Source: Apostichopus japonicus
Taxonomy: Eukaryota; Echinodermata; Holothuroidea; Aspidochirotida; Stichopodidae
Reading direction: 5' to 3'
Length of the DNA: 64,000 nucleotides
NCBI RefSeq assembly: GCF_037975245.1
Contig: NC_092573.1
Location: 16,482,265 to 16,546,264 of the forward strand
The notes below the pieces were generated by a model. It had not been told where the DNA came from. It worked only from the letters and a program-made list of their open reading frames with translations, and did no database searches. A program made the translations under genes and the position numbers. Shown here piece after piece: positions 50,644-62,911 of the stretch (positions are counted from its first letter, which is position 1; the number at the start of each line of letters is the position of its first letter).

Positions 50644-50769
50644 ACTTGTTCAGCCCTAAAAGTCAAATGTTAAAGTGGCAGGTTAATAGTCTTATATCAA
50701 GGTCAAGGCCTTCTCAGACAACTTACAACAGTTGACTGGTAGTCACTAGTAACCTTTAATACCTAACAA

Positions 50770-51080
50770 ATAATAATAATAGTATAATTCATAATACGCC
50801 TTTCTTATATAGCACAACACAGACTTAAGTATGTTCAATTCAAACTGTCGGCCCTGGAGTGCTGAACTGCACCACATCCAAGTGTCCCGGGACGACATCT
50901 CATAGAATGCTGGTACACGCAATTACCGGTTATCGCCCCGCCCCTACACCCGCATTTACACACCTGGGTGAAGACAGGCCAGATAGATAAAGTGCCTTGC
51001 TCAAGTACACAAAGTAGGGCTCTTGCCAGTATTTGAACCTGCATTCCCTTAGAATACATCATCTATTGCCTTAAACCACT
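50770..51080 (-). repeat. SINE/LINE-tail-like interspersed repeat
   Basis: AATAATAATAGT and CTTATATAGCAC at one end, then a block with AGTGCCTTGCTCAAGTACAC and TATTTGAACCTGC at the other. This is a pattern widespread in marine animal genomes (recall). Strand assignment is uncertain. Confidence 0.55.
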
Positions 51081-51349
51081 CGAATGACAATGTTCCATTT
51101 CATGTGCTATTAAAGAGGTCGGGACACAGTCATATGTCAATCATTGGAATGAAATATTTGGACAATTTGATAGACAAGTGTATAATTTTTTGTTAAAAAA
51201 ACCGTTATTTTCGTGTAAGAAATATCAAATGAAATAACGAACTATATATGACGCAATCTAAACCCGGAAGTGAGAAAAACAAATGTTGCAGCGATAAGCC
51301 TCGTGACGTAATTGCATGAACGACGCTACGCTGATTTCATTGTTTACTG

Positions 51350-51930
51350 CACTCTAAAAACACTCTGGTTAAATTTTACCATTCACCAGGATGGGGTTAA
51401 ATCTTAACCAGGCTCCGGGTCAATATGCCACCTACACATTCCTGGTTAAAATGACCAGGATATCCTGGTCAAATAAATTAATCAGGATCCTGGTCAATTG
51501 TTACCAGGAAATATCGTCAAAACTTCAACAAATTCCTGGTTAAATATTACCAGGATCCTGGTTAACTTTTACCAGGATATATGGTCATCATTTTAACAAA
51601 TTCCTGGTTGAATATTACCAGGAACCTGGTTAACTTCTACCAGGAAATATTGTCATCATTCAACCAATTCCTGGTTAAATATTACCAGGATCCCGGTTAA
51701 CTTTTACCAGGGAATATTGTCATATTTTACCCAATTCCTGGTTAAATATTACCAGGATCCTGGTTAACTTTTACCAGGAAATATTGTCATAATTAACCCA
51801 ATTCTTGGTTAAATGTTACCAGGTCCTGGTTAACCTTTACCAGGAATATCGTCATAATTTACCCAATTCCTGATTGAATATTACCAGCATCCTGGTAAAC
51901 TTTCACCAGGATTCTTGGTTCAATTCTGGG
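51350..51930 (+). mobile_element. CACTC-ended element terminus with CCTGGTTAA/TTACCAGG array
   Basis: CACTCTAAAAACACT is followed by about 580 bp in which CCTGGTTAA(A) and TTACCAGG alternate, making repeated palindrome-like pairs with a period of about 60 bp (about nine units). Same layout as the other CACTG termini but a different motif. No matching right end was found in the window. Confidence 0.7.
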
Positions 51931-53569
51931 CAAAAGTAAGCAAATAATTTTCAAGTGATATTACGCTCCCAGCCTAAATAATGAGGGGGTTAAATTATGA
52001 CTGGCATGATAACATACACACACACCTTCAATAAAGAGGCTCTGCATTTGTTTTCAGACTTGACAAATATTTGGTATGGATTATACCACACATAAACAAG
52101 CAACCGGCTTCGAGCCAGTAAACATATATTCCTCTGTTGTGTTATACCAAGTCCTCTTTAAAAATGGTGCCAGTTTCCTTCATGGTCAGTATATGAAAAA
52201 AAGGGGGAACAATCCCGTCAGACTACTAGAAACGTGATAGTTGCATTAAGTCTCACATTATCTCCAATTTAACTCAAAATAAAAATTTTAATAAATATAC
52301 AGAGACAATGCTTTATATATTTTACTATTTATTTTCAACCAACATGAAAATGTGTTCGAAAAAAAAAAATTGTGATGGCTTTCCTTTTCTGAATTTGTAA
52401 ACGAACTAATTCCAGAAATCTTTAGCTACCTGCACACTATACCACTTTGCCTGATACCTGTATTCTCTGCTAATGAGAAAACAATATCTATTACATCTGA
52501 CTTGCACCTGATTGTATAATACTGATATCGTAAACAGCCATTTCGATCAGACTAATTAGCGGGGAAATTAAATGTGTTGTATCAGGTCATGTTCAATATA
52601 CCAGTGCTATAAGTAAAATGGTATGAATTATGCAAACAATATTAATGAAACATGCAGAATTGGCACTAATGCCAATATTATTTTGGATTTTTGTTTGTTT
52701 TTAATAATGGTATAAAATTTCTGACCTCTGTTTGCAAAAATAATTTGGGTTTTAGGAATTCTCAGCTCAGATAAAAATCAGCTAAAAATCTAAAGTCAAA
52801 GTGCACAACTACTACAGACCATATAGGGCATCTATGTAAGAACATCTCTGTAACCTATGGTTTTCTGAAGAGTTGCATTTACAAACTTTGTTACTAAATT
52901 ACATTGGACCACGCCCCTTCATGAATATTCAGGAACGCATTACACATACTGCCTATCCATACAACCACACCAAATTATATGAAGTTCCGACTTGTTACGG
53001 AAAATACTAATGTTTTATGAATTTGACCTCTCAGCTCATTAATATGCATGAGATAGAAGAATCTATCTGCACAACTACATACCATTGGTTATCTAGGTAT
53101 GCAAGTACCACATCCCTCCAAACTATGATCTCGGAGGAGTTGCGTTTACACACTTTTCAACTCCACAAAATCATATTAGGCCATATCCCCTCATGAATAT
53201 TTAATATATTCATGACTGGATGCATTAATATGTACATATCATCTAGCAGTATAACAATGCCCCTTAGCCAAATAGCTATTCAGGACCTCTGCCATAAACC
53301 CATGGAATGTGTTATGCGGGTCTATGTATCTATATCTGGCTTGAAACAATTAGACTGTTATTGTATTTGCTACAAATTACTTTTTGAGGCAAATTAATAA
53401 GGAAGATCTAATAACTTTTTCACAAATTTCAAGTTCATAGAGAGCATAAACTGTATTTGTCTGCATAATATTGTCTCATAACACATTTGGGAAAATAATT
53501 GAATGTTTCATCTTGCCTGTTTAATTTTGTCAAATTTTGAGTAATTATAGTTTTAACAAAGGAGGCATA
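51931..53569. other. Non-coding stretch
   Basis: AT-rich. CATGAATATT(C/T)A words preceded by CCC(C)TTC/TCC recur near 52915 and 53188, a hint of a diverged repeat. No gene seen. Confidence 0.4.
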
Positions 53570-53965
53570 CACTGTTAAAAATATCTGTCAGTTTACAGAC
53601 TTTTTTAACATAAATTTCCGGTTTTTTCCCATTAACCAAAAATTACTGCATTTTTACAAACAGTTTGTATTGCTACAAAAACAAAATGTAATATAACCTA
53701 TATTTTCTGTTTATTTAGAAAACAATTATTTTCTATTTTTTTAACAAAATTTGACTGCAATCATTAATATTTTTACAGAAGTAACTGTAAATGAAAGTAA
53801 CAGTTGAAAAATCCTGTTATTTTACAACTTATATCTGTTTTATTGCAATAACATGATCGCACTGTTTTTTTTTACCATCAATTTGTATTTACTACGACAA
53901 AAAAAATGTTTTTAAACAGAAACTTTTCATTTTTGCGGAAAAACAAATATTTAGTATTTCAATTA
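53570..53965 (+). mobile_element. CACTG terminus with CTGTAAA/TTTACAG array (left end candidate)
   Basis: CACTGTTAAAAATATCTG then CAGTTTACAG, TTTTTACA, CTGTAAA, AACAG and TTTTTTAACA words in both orientations for about 390 bp. It lies upstream of the transposase-like and SAMD3-like genes and is the best candidate for the left end of the element that carries them. The right end would lie beyond the window. Confidence 0.6.
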
Positions 53966-54460
53966 GCAACACTATAGGGTCCTTTTATAGACCAATTCAT
54001 CGTATGTTTCTTCAAGCACAATCTGACTGAACAATATATGGGATGCGCTCATCTCTGGTGTGTGGTCCAGGGACCCGCTTCGGGCCCTAGGTTAGTCAAT
54101 GTGTTTTCGGGACCTTTGGGCGATGCCCATGCACGGAAGCTCTGGGGTTTAAAAAAATTGTGATCATTATTAACTGTCTTCAATTGGCATTGAATGCGCA
54201 CTAAAAAGACGAAAAACATTCTATTTAATTTGGGCATTTTTATTTCAAATAATTTAAATTTGAGTAAATGCCGATCGATTTCGTGATACAGCGAGCATGT
54301 GGGTGAGACAGATTGATGTTGTTAAAGGTTGCATTGGCGTGAAAAACAACGTACAGCGCGTATGGCACACCTAATGCAGTCCAGTGGTTTCGCAATGGCT
54401 CGGTGACCTAAGGTCACGGTTTCCATCTGGGTTCACGAGTGTAACATATGCATATTAACG

Positions 54461-54473
54461 TTTCCCGCCAAAA
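54461..54473 (+). promoter_or_regulatory. E2F-like site in a CpG-rich promoter-like region
   Basis: TTTCCCGCCAAAA is a full match to the E2F consensus (TTTSSCGC). It sits in a CpG-richer patch (54330-54600) with ACGTACGTACGT words, about 1 kb upstream of the transposase-like gene. It is a candidate promoter; no TATA box or transcript evidence. Confidence 0.4.
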
Positions 54474-54599
54474 TAACAGTCCACGGCCTGACGTATCAGT
54501 GCACAAGAAACTTTTTCAGTTATACGTACAATACAACAGCGCACCGAACTCCGACCACGTACGTACGTACACACTACTACTACTTGCGTCCAGCATGCA

Positions 54600-55450
54600 G
54601 TACACAACACTAGCTGCCTTTTCACTGATGACGCAGGAGAATTCTGCAATATTCGACTGAGGTGGGTGTAGTGGAAGTTCATTCAAGTATTGTTAGCAAA
54701 TAAGTTGGTAGAAACATTGACTATTCATCAATAACAAATTCTTAGAAGGCTTTTTCTTGCCGTTTCGGAAAATCTGTTAAATGTTTTGTATAACGGATGC
54801 GATAACTGAGCTTTATAGTTATAGGCTAGGCCTAATAGCGAAGGGCCTAGCATAACGTTAGGCATCAGTGGCTAACGGTGGTCTTAGTCCGGAGCGATAT
54901 TGATGAAATAAAATAATAGCCTAGGCCTATAGGCTTGGCCCATATACAATTTAAAAACTTAGGTTTTTGCTATTGCCTGTGCGGCTGTAACCTAGGCTAT
55001 TAATATTAATAGGCTACTTTTAACCGAATTGTTGATTAAGTTTAAGCCAACATTACTCATTAGCTTTGAAAACCTATGATACCCAACAAAGCTAGGGCCT
55101 AACAGTAATGCTACAGTAGTTTTACTGTGTGAGAACCAGTATGAGTTGGACTGAGCCTGTCCACACTACCAGTACCACAGTCTGTCAATCATTTTGACAC
55201 AACCATTTGCATTGATTATGCATCTAGACAAAATCATGTGTACAAAAAGAAGCAAGTAGGCAAGAGCTTTCCTATATCTTGTACTGTAGCTGTACTCAGT
55301 ACATGTTCAACTTCAAACATATAAAAATTGTGTAAATTCACTGTAGCTTTAACAACCGAAGTTAGTGCAAATGAAATTGGTGTGGGTTTATAAGTAGGTT
55401 ATTCAAACTTTTCCAAATTGGCAGGGTTTTCCTACTCGTATTCTCATAGT
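54600..55450. other. Presumed 5' intron of the transposase-like gene
   Basis: AT-rich with AGGCCTA words (54825-55110), like the stretch following the CpG patch at 22.7 kb. It ends in a pyrimidine-rich tract and AG at 55448-55449 (TTTTCCTACTCGTATTCTCATAG), a plausible splice acceptor 24 bases before the ATG at 55473. Confidence 0.4.
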
Positions 55451-55472
55451 TCTGTACGTCGTGAGACTAAAA

Positions 55473-58193
55473 ATGTTTGTTGGACTTTGCAACATTTGCA
55501 AGGTAACAACACGTTCAGTGAGTGAGTATGTGGCTCATGGACGGCGCCATAGAAATCAAGCGAATTCTCAATTTCGGTGCTGTTTTCAAGGATGCAGATA
55601 CATATTTTCAACTTTTACAGCACTGAAAGTTCATATAACAAGGAAGCATCGTAACCAGAGACATGTAGAGCAGTCAAACAGATTTCATTCTGTTAATGTA
55701 CCACTGAAGTGTGCTATTGCATACTGTAAGAAAGAATGCTCTGATTTGCATGCATTTTTAAGTCATCTCAAAAGTCACATGAATAATGGTCAGACAGTTG
55801 AATGCCCGTATGTTTCATGCAAGAGAAGGTACCACAAAAAGGCAACATTTTGTGTTCATTTGTCTCGTTGCCACAGAAATTGGTGTGCAAAACGTGTGAA
55901 AAATGCTCACAAAAGTTTCAGATTTGATGCTGTAATTTCAGAAACAGCAAATAATTATGATGTAGAAACTGGCAATGCTAATAAGCCCACTACTGCAGAA
56001 GAAAGTTTGGATATGGAATTTGGGGAAACTGAACATGACAATGTCATAGAAGTTGAGAGTAATTCTGATCAGTCAAAAGGGGAATTTTTGAAAAGTTTTG
56101 CATTATTTCTACTTAAGCTGCAAGGGAAACAATTAGTCCCAGAATCAACCGTACAAATTATTGTAGAGGAACTAAGAAACATACATGACATTTGCCTAGA
56201 ATCTCTTAAAGTTAGGCTTACAGCAAAATTAAGGGCCGAAAACATTTGTAATGACCGTATTCATTCATTATTAGATGACCTTAACTTGGGAAATGAGTGG
56301 GATGTTGCTTTGGACAGTAAGAAGGGAGAACTGCGCTCAAAACATAGTAGAAAAGAGTACTTTAAGTCACTGAATTTTGTTTCCCCAGAAGCTGTTCCCC
56401 TTGGGAGGGATATTTCAGGAAAAATGCATTACTGTCATTATGTTCCCATCTTGCAGACAATTAAAGTTCTCATTGATAATGACTTGATTCCAATAAAATC
56501 AGACAGGAGAGCCCACAACATGCAGCTACCAGTGTTTACAGATATAACAGATGGGAAAATTTTCAAAGAAAATACACTTTTTGGAAGTGAGGAAAATGCA
56601 TTGTCGGTTATTTTATTCCAAGATGCCTTTGAAGTAGTGAATCCACTTGGATCTGCCAAAAAGAAACATAAAATATTGGCTGTGTATTTCACTCTGGGAA
56701 ACATTCCTCCTCAGTATAGGTCCCAGGTAGAGTCATTGCAACTTGCACTTCTTTGTAGAGAGGTTGATTTCAAGAAGTATGGACAAGAAAAAGTATTTAA
56801 AAGGCTATTAAGAGACTTGAAATTACTAGAAGAAACTGGTGTACAGGTCAAAGGTGGGCAAATTCGGAAAGGTTCATTGGCATGCATACTAGGAGATAAT
56901 TTAGGCTCACACACTATTGGCGGATTTGTTGAAAGCTTTTCATCTAAACATTATTGTAGGTATTGCTTACTGAGTTCAGCTGAATTTCAGTCAGGTGAGC
57001 CATATGCTCTGGGAAAGTGCAGAAGTCCCACCGAATATGATAGATGTGTAGAACATCTCCAACAGTCTGGTGAAGATAGCTTTGAGGGTATTAAATTTAA
57101 CTCCCTCTTCAATAATTTAAATTACTTCCATGTCTGTAATCCTGGCCTGCCACCTTGCTTGGGCCATGACCTTTTTGAAGGGGTAGTGGATTATGATTTG
57201 AAACTCTATATCGATTACTGGGTTAATCAGAGACATTGGTTTACGTACCAAGACTTAAACAGAAAGTTAGAACTGTTTAAGTTCACTGGTAGTGACATCA
57301 ATAACAAGCCTGCTCAGATAAATTCAAATAAAAGCAGACTTGGTGGAAATGCAGTTGAGAACTGGTGTTTGCTTAAACTTCTCCCAATTTTGGTGGGCCA
57401 GCAAATTTTGGATAAATCTGACAATGTTTTGAAACAATTTCTGCGTTTAAGAGAGATTGTTCAGCTTGTTTGTGCTCCTCAAATATCATGGGATGAAATT
57501 GTTTATCTGAAGGTGTTAATAGAAGAGTACCATGAGGAAAGAAAACAAATCTTTCCTGATGTGAAGCTTAAGACCTAAACATCACTTTCTTTGTCATTAT
57601 CCAGAGTTGACAGTTAAGTTTGGCCCTTTAATCAGAGTGTGAACACTGAGGTTTGAAAGCAAACACTCTTACTTCAAACGGTGTGCTAGGAATTGCCATA
57701 ACTTTGTTAATGTAACACATACGCTGTCAGAAAGACATCAGCAGCTGCAGGCATATAATAGTGCAGGGAGTATGTTTCCTGAAAAAAATTTCATTGAAAA
57801 AGGTGAGCAACTAAATCCTGAGATTTTAGTCCTGAAATTAGGGCTTCCCTGCAGTCAAAAGAGTTACAGGTTGATTCAGCCACAGTGAGTAACAAATTAA
57901 AGGTCTATGGTACTCAGTACAGTGCAGGTTTGTTTGTGGCATGCAAATGTACAGATTCAGTCTTGCAATTTGGCTGTATTCTGTTGACTCTTTTATGTAA
58001 CAATGATTCATTTCTTGTTGTTAAACTGCATAATGCTACCCTTCTTGAGGAACTAGGTGTGTACTTGCTGCAACCATCAAATGATATAGACTGTCTGAAG
58101 GTTTCAGAACTTTGTGACTATTATCCATTGTCAGCTTATCCAGTTCAAGGAAGACTCCTGCTTCCACTGAAGCATAATTGTTTCCACTCATGA
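55473..58193 (+). pseudogene. C2H2-finger plus CACTA-like transposase, frameshifted
   Basis: From the ATG at 55473 an uninterrupted frame of 702 codons starts with four C2H2 fingers (C6-C9-H22-H26; C36-C41-H54-H59; C80-C85-H98-H102; C111-C116-H129-H134), then an acidic linker. The transposase-like core follows: DAFEVVNPLG (D384), HKILAVYFTLGNIPPQYR, RLLRDLKLLEETGV, GDNLGSHTIGGF (D475), CRYC (C495, C498) and GHDLFEGVVDYDL (D566, E569). From recall this order parallels the plant CACTA transposase (tnp2: DGFNPFG, YNLPPW, LW..GV, INDFPAY, CP.C, VMH.EKN). After the stop at 57576 homology continues one base over (KHHFLCHYP, FGPL, LRFESKHSYFKR), is broken by TGA at 57640 where Trp is expected, and shifts again near 57850 into the C-terminal part (KVYGTQYSAGLF to LPLKHN; 57885-58193). 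I count three lesions. Alternatives are a decayed domesticated gene or a poorly polished assembly. Confidence 0.75.
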
Positions 58194-58847
58194 CTTTCTC
58201 AACAATGATGATGGTACTTGGCCATGGTATGGATGTATGTGCATGCATTTACCTTGCCTCATGTGTTCAATATGTCACATGTTTACACAGGGTCCAATAC
58301 CGTACATTCAGCATATATCGTTCTAAGTTGTGTATGTTTATTGCATGTAAGGCATATATGCAGTTTCCCCAACAATGCTTCAAACATCATATAAACCTAT
58401 CAAATGTCAATGCTGGTGCTTCTCTGAGAAATTTTAGAGCATTTGGATGATTCACAACAGAAATGTTGCACCTAGCCTCAATTCAACAATTTATTCATTT
58501 AGTTCTGTTTTCATGTGAGTGAACACTCACTCCTCACTTGGCCTATCATAGTCCACAAATTCAAATTTTGGGACTGCATTTGCTATTTAATACATATTTA
58601 TTCAGGCTTTATAATGTACTGAGTAGTTATCTTTCCTTGAACAAAGATCTACATTCTTGATAGTGCAGGAAAACAAAGTAGTCTGAGCTATAGTAAAGGA
58701 ATGGTCAATGCAGTGGTCATTATTTATTGCTTGAGCCATTGTGTAAAAATAGTATAGTAGTATTTGTCAGTTTGAGGTGTCAACTCAATAGTGACAGACG
58801 TTCACATTAACAAAATCAGTCAGCTATATGTTTCTTGCTGTTGGCAG

Positions 58848-59106
58848 AGTGGTTTGTGTTGATTCAAAATGGAACTGTCAGATACATCTTCAGATGATAC
58901 TGTTCTTCTTGGTCCAATTGAGAGTGCTGTGAGTGATGTCTTTCCTCTACTGCCCACCTACAAGATTAAGGAGGTGCTAGAACTGCTCATAAGAGCAGGA
59001 GTTGAAAGTGTTGCAGATTTAAAGTATGTTACAGAAGAGGATCTCCAAAATTTGAAACCAATTCAGCGGAGAAAGCTTTTGAAAGCTTGGTCTACAAGGG
59101 TTGAAG
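58848..59106 (+). CDS. SAMD3-like protein, copy 2, exon 1 (SAM domain)
   Basis: Acceptor-like GCTGTTGGCAG ends at 58847, so a non-coding 5' exon is likely. The ATG is at 58869, and the donor GAAG|GTACTG has its GT at 59107. It encodes an acidic start (MELSDTSSDD) and a helical SAM-like domain at about residues 22-75 (IKEVLELLIRAGVESVADL, VTEEDLQNLKPIQRRKLL, ending KAW). SAM domains mediate protein-protein or protein-RNA contacts. The exon ends one base into an Asp codon completed at 59859. It begins 655 bases after the transposase-like gene, on the same strand. Confidence 0.8.
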
Positions 59107-59858
59107 GTACTGTATCGTCCAGATCCCAGTATTTTGTACATTTCTTTTAGTAGGCCAATTTAGTGTGCACAGCACAGTACTTGCAGAGTGAGGGGGCAAT
59201 ATGTGACCTGGAAACTATCATGTTTACCAAAAGGACAAAAAAATCAGTACCAAAAGTCATTACAGTTCTGAAATGAAGAGTTTGTGACTAGATCATGCTT
59301 GAACAGCCTACATGTAATCTTGCAAGTTTATCTGCTTTATAGTTGAGGTAATCATTCATGGACAGTTGCTTTACAGAAACTTTGCAGTGTAAATATGTAC
59401 AAGACTCTAAATTTGTAATTAATAAACATTCCAGTGCTTTTATGTCCACACATTCTCATGCTTGTTTTCAGATAGACAGTGTTTTCGTTGTGCCAATGGC
59501 ATACTGTACACTACTTGTATTCTGTATCAATTTCAATTGCAGTTGTTTAGAGAAATGAGGAAATGCAAGTTTGTTGGCTTGTAGCTAATGCTTTCATATC
59601 ATTGTAAGACTGGTTATGTACACATGTGGCAACAAGAGGCTACACTAGTTCTTACATATTTCTTGGAAATTTAATGTTTTTATTCATTGAAAACATTTCT
59701 GTTAGTTTTAGAGGTAGTCCTCGCCCCATTTCATGAAGAGTTACGCTCAGTCTTAGTTTGATTTATTGCTAACTTATATGTTCTACATATCAAACTTGAC
59801 TGAGCATAACTCTTTGTGAAACAAGGCCCTGATGTTCAGTTTTTCTTTTTTTCGCCAG

Positions 59859-60875
59859 ATACTACCCCAAGTGAACTAAATCACCAACTGGAGTTGGGAA
59901 TGGAAGATTTTCAACTAGTCGGATCAGTTGCTTCTTCAGAGTCATCCAGCTCAAGTCCAGGAACTCCTACCTCACTAAAGAAGCACTGGGTGGAAACTTT
60001 TACAGTCCAGTGGAACAAAATGCCTAAGAACTTAAGTGATTCATTAAAGAAATGTACAAGGCCATCACCAAAAGACAGAAGGGAAATGATACGAATAATA
60101 TGTGATGACATCATGAAGAAAAATCGCAATCCGGGCCGTAAGAATCTTGCCATTATTTCAAAAACAATTGTTGATTCTTACCCAGCAAGCTTTAGAGATG
60201 ACATAGGCGGTGAAGTTATTGGAGATGGCTTTGAATCTGTACTTAAGCAAATGGAAAACAGAATCAACAACCTGAGGCGGACTGAAACATATCTGCCAGG
60301 AACGTCTTCATTGACCAGCACATCAGATGATGAGTCTTCAGAACAGAAGCCTAAGCGAGCAAAAAAACGAGACTCTTATGGTTGTCAGAACTGGCAACCA
60401 AAAGGGTTGCCAGAGAGGGAAGACGAAACATCTCAAAAAAGGAGAACCCTTGAACTAAAGGAAATGTATGAAAATGAAGATAAGTGGGATGAAGACATCA
60501 TTCAGATGAACATGAAACTGTTGTATTTCACTATCCGCACAATGATCAATACAAACAGCATAACCCTCATAGGGATAATAGAAGAATACCCATTTCTCCT
60601 GGAAAGCATTGGTATGATGAGCCACTTTCATGAATTGGTTGGTATTGAACTGATGCCTACTCTTTCTAAATCTTTAGATACCAAAGGTCAGTACAGCTGT
60701 TATGCACTATTTGAGGAAAGTTGCTACCAAAAAGCCAGCTTTAAAAGATGTTTTTGATGCCATAGAAGTTGCCAGAGCAGAAACAAACGATCTTACTCCT
60801 GAGATGCCTGGATTAATCTGGCTACTTACTTGCTACTTTGGGGAGAAAGTAGATACCCTGTTGTACCTATCAAAG
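59859..60875 (+). CDS. SAMD3-like protein, copy 2, exon 2 (one frameshift)
   Basis: Acceptor TTTTTTTCGCCAG ends at 59858; donor AAAG|GTGAGT has its GT at 60876, phase 0. In order it encodes a Ser-rich linker (SSESSSSSPGTPTS); a conserved block (WVETFTVQWNKMPKNL, RREMIRIICDDIM, NPGRKNLAIISKTIVDSYP); a basic nuclear-localisation-like segment (KPKRAKKR, about residue 243); then YGCQNWQPKGLPE, EDIIQMNMKLLYFTIRTMIN, EEYPFLLESIGMMSHFHEL. These are the signature blocks of SAMD3-like proteins (recall) and align with copy 1 at 24668-25115. At about 60685-60700 homology moves one base over (AVMHYLRKVATKKPALKDV to YFGEKVDTLLYLSK). The exon is 1017 nt, and the five exons total one base too many, consistent with a single one-base insertion near GGTCAGTACAG. 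Confidence 0.75.
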
Positions 60876-61420
60876 GTGAGTATTTCTATAAAGTGAACTG
60901 ATATTTTTTTTCTATTTCATTTATTTGCAAAGGTTGTCATGCTGGTAAATTACTTGGCAAATATTATAGCAAGATAAGGTTGAAGACTACAGTAAAAAGT
61001 GCAATTTCACCCTGGTAAAGTTGAACTAACCATAGATTAGTTGAAAGCCTAATTTTAAGCAAGGGATGGCAAAGTGGGGATTTTAAGTAAAATTTCAGTG
61101 TCACATTGTTATAGTCTCTGTAGTGTTATGTTGATCAGCCTTTCAGGACACCTTACATAGAGTTGCAAATCAGCCCCATGACAACAACCTGACTATGCCA
61201 CAGGTGCAGAATATGTTCTTAGATCATGCCAAAAGCAATGTGTGTACTCGAGGTGTAATGCCACATGTGTTCTTTTAAGTGTGTTTATACAGACTTGGTC
61301 AAAATGTGTGCTGTATATGGCCAATAATTAAACATTATTTAGTAATGAGTAGTCATGTAGACTGCCATCATGATGGCTACTGAAGTGAACTTTGACCTAC
61401 ACTAAGGTGACAATTAACTG

Positions 61421-61421
<1 letters not shown>

Positions 61422-61476
<55 letters not shown>
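61422..61476. repeat. (TA)n microsatellite in SAMD3-like intron 2
   Basis: About 50 bases of TA bounded on both sides by AACTGCTATATA. Confidence 0.95.
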
Positions 61477-61478
<2 letters not shown>

Positions 61479-61700
61479 CTGCTATATAATATCCTAACTA
61501 GGGCCCTGTTCCATACAGAGTTTTTCTTTGTCTTGAGTGTGATTTAAAGTTAAACACAGACTATGAATCAAATCTAAGATTGTGGGTTTCTCTTTGTAGA
61601 ATGGGGCCCAGATCAAATTGTTATCCAATTTCTGCCACCAGACAACTTTGTATAAGTTTCAGGTTTTAAAATACAAGTTGCACATATTTTACTTTCCCAG

Positions 61701-61767
61701 GAGACAAGCAGTGATCAGGAGGCTGTTTCTGGCTTGAACTCTCCATCACCCTGTATTGTTGTTTCGG
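61701..61767 (+). CDS. SAMD3-like protein, copy 2, exon 3
   Basis: A 67-nt exon: acceptor TTTACTTTCCCAG ends at 61700, donor GGGTAAGC with GT at 61768. It encodes ETSSDQEAVSG, then SPSPCIVVS and one base of Gly. The CIVVSG block immediately precedes the C-terminal domain, as VAVIGD does in copy 1. Phases are 0 in and 1 out, fitting both neighbours. Confidence 0.72.
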
Positions 61768-62911
61768 GTAAGCTTCTTGAATGTACATTTCGGGTGTTTC
61801 TGTTTACAGAGCTTTGTTATTTTCATCAACAATATTTAAGCACATCAGATTTAAAGTATCCCTTGGATCCTGCTCAACATTTTTTTTGAATACTACTGAT
61901 TGTTTTACCAAGCCTGTCTTTTCCTACCATTGATCCCTTGCTAGGCTCAGACTAAAGTAGGAATTCCTGTTTCTTAATTCAAATGCAAAGTCTTCCTTTC
62001 CAAATTGTGCAATAGAGGTATATACTTATCAAAAGTGTTCTAAATGTGACATGGGAACAAATGTACTAGCTTTCAGTGTGGTAGATACTTGTTAGATACT
62101 GAGAAGCAGTTTGCCAAGATTTAGTATAATGTGATATTTAGATGAAAGAGAAGATTCATTTATTGAAGTTACATCTTCTGGCTATGATGGGAAGTGGCTC
62201 TAAATATGGCACAAACCATTGTCAAAATTTAGGGATCAGTCTGGCGGCAGTAATTTAGACTCAGTTTGGTGTAATGGCATAAGCAATCATCCAACTCTTA
62301 CTTGGAAGCATCAGCTAAATCCTTCAAATCTCTCATTCAGGTTGGTTCAGAACGTTAATGTCCAGTAGTAAAGGTAAAAATGTAACAGAAACATTGTTTT
62401 GAGATTAAAAGAATGACGTGTACATATTTATGAATTAGTATAGAGGGTTTGTAGTCAGAATGGGGTAATTGCATTTGGCCTTTCAAGTTATGCATAAGGT
62501 TTGCATAGAATCCAAGATGCAAGGCAATAGATAGATGACCAATGATCTTGTTTGGTGTGATACCTATTCTTACAGAGGCAGGGCAGAGAATTTTTTTCTT
62601 CCAATGTGGGGGAGGGGTTGTCCACTGATTTAGGCTTTGCATCATTCAGTGAAAAATCAGTGGGTTCTGCTTGCAATTCACTTTTGGTCTTGTCATTGCA
62701 GTTTCTAGGTTAAGTGCTTAATGGACATACCTTTTTTAAGGTCCCTAAAAAAGTTACTACTCTTGAGAATGTTACATGATAATCCTTCAGTAAAAGAATG
62801 GAAACATACTCTTAGTCCGTAACAGCACTAAAAAAATTCAATTTCGGAAAATAATGACAAAGTGAAACTCGGATTGACATTTTTATCTTTGTTTGAATAT
62901 TGATATCACAG

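Noticed and set aside
59858-60153. Minus-strand frame opposite SAMD3-like exon 2
   Set aside because: Shadow of the coding exon with no independent motif.
60686-60697. A tiny GT...AG intron (GTCAGTACAG) in SAMD3-like exon 2 that would restore frame
   Set aside because: Ten bases is far below any spliceosomal intron length. A one-base indel explains it.
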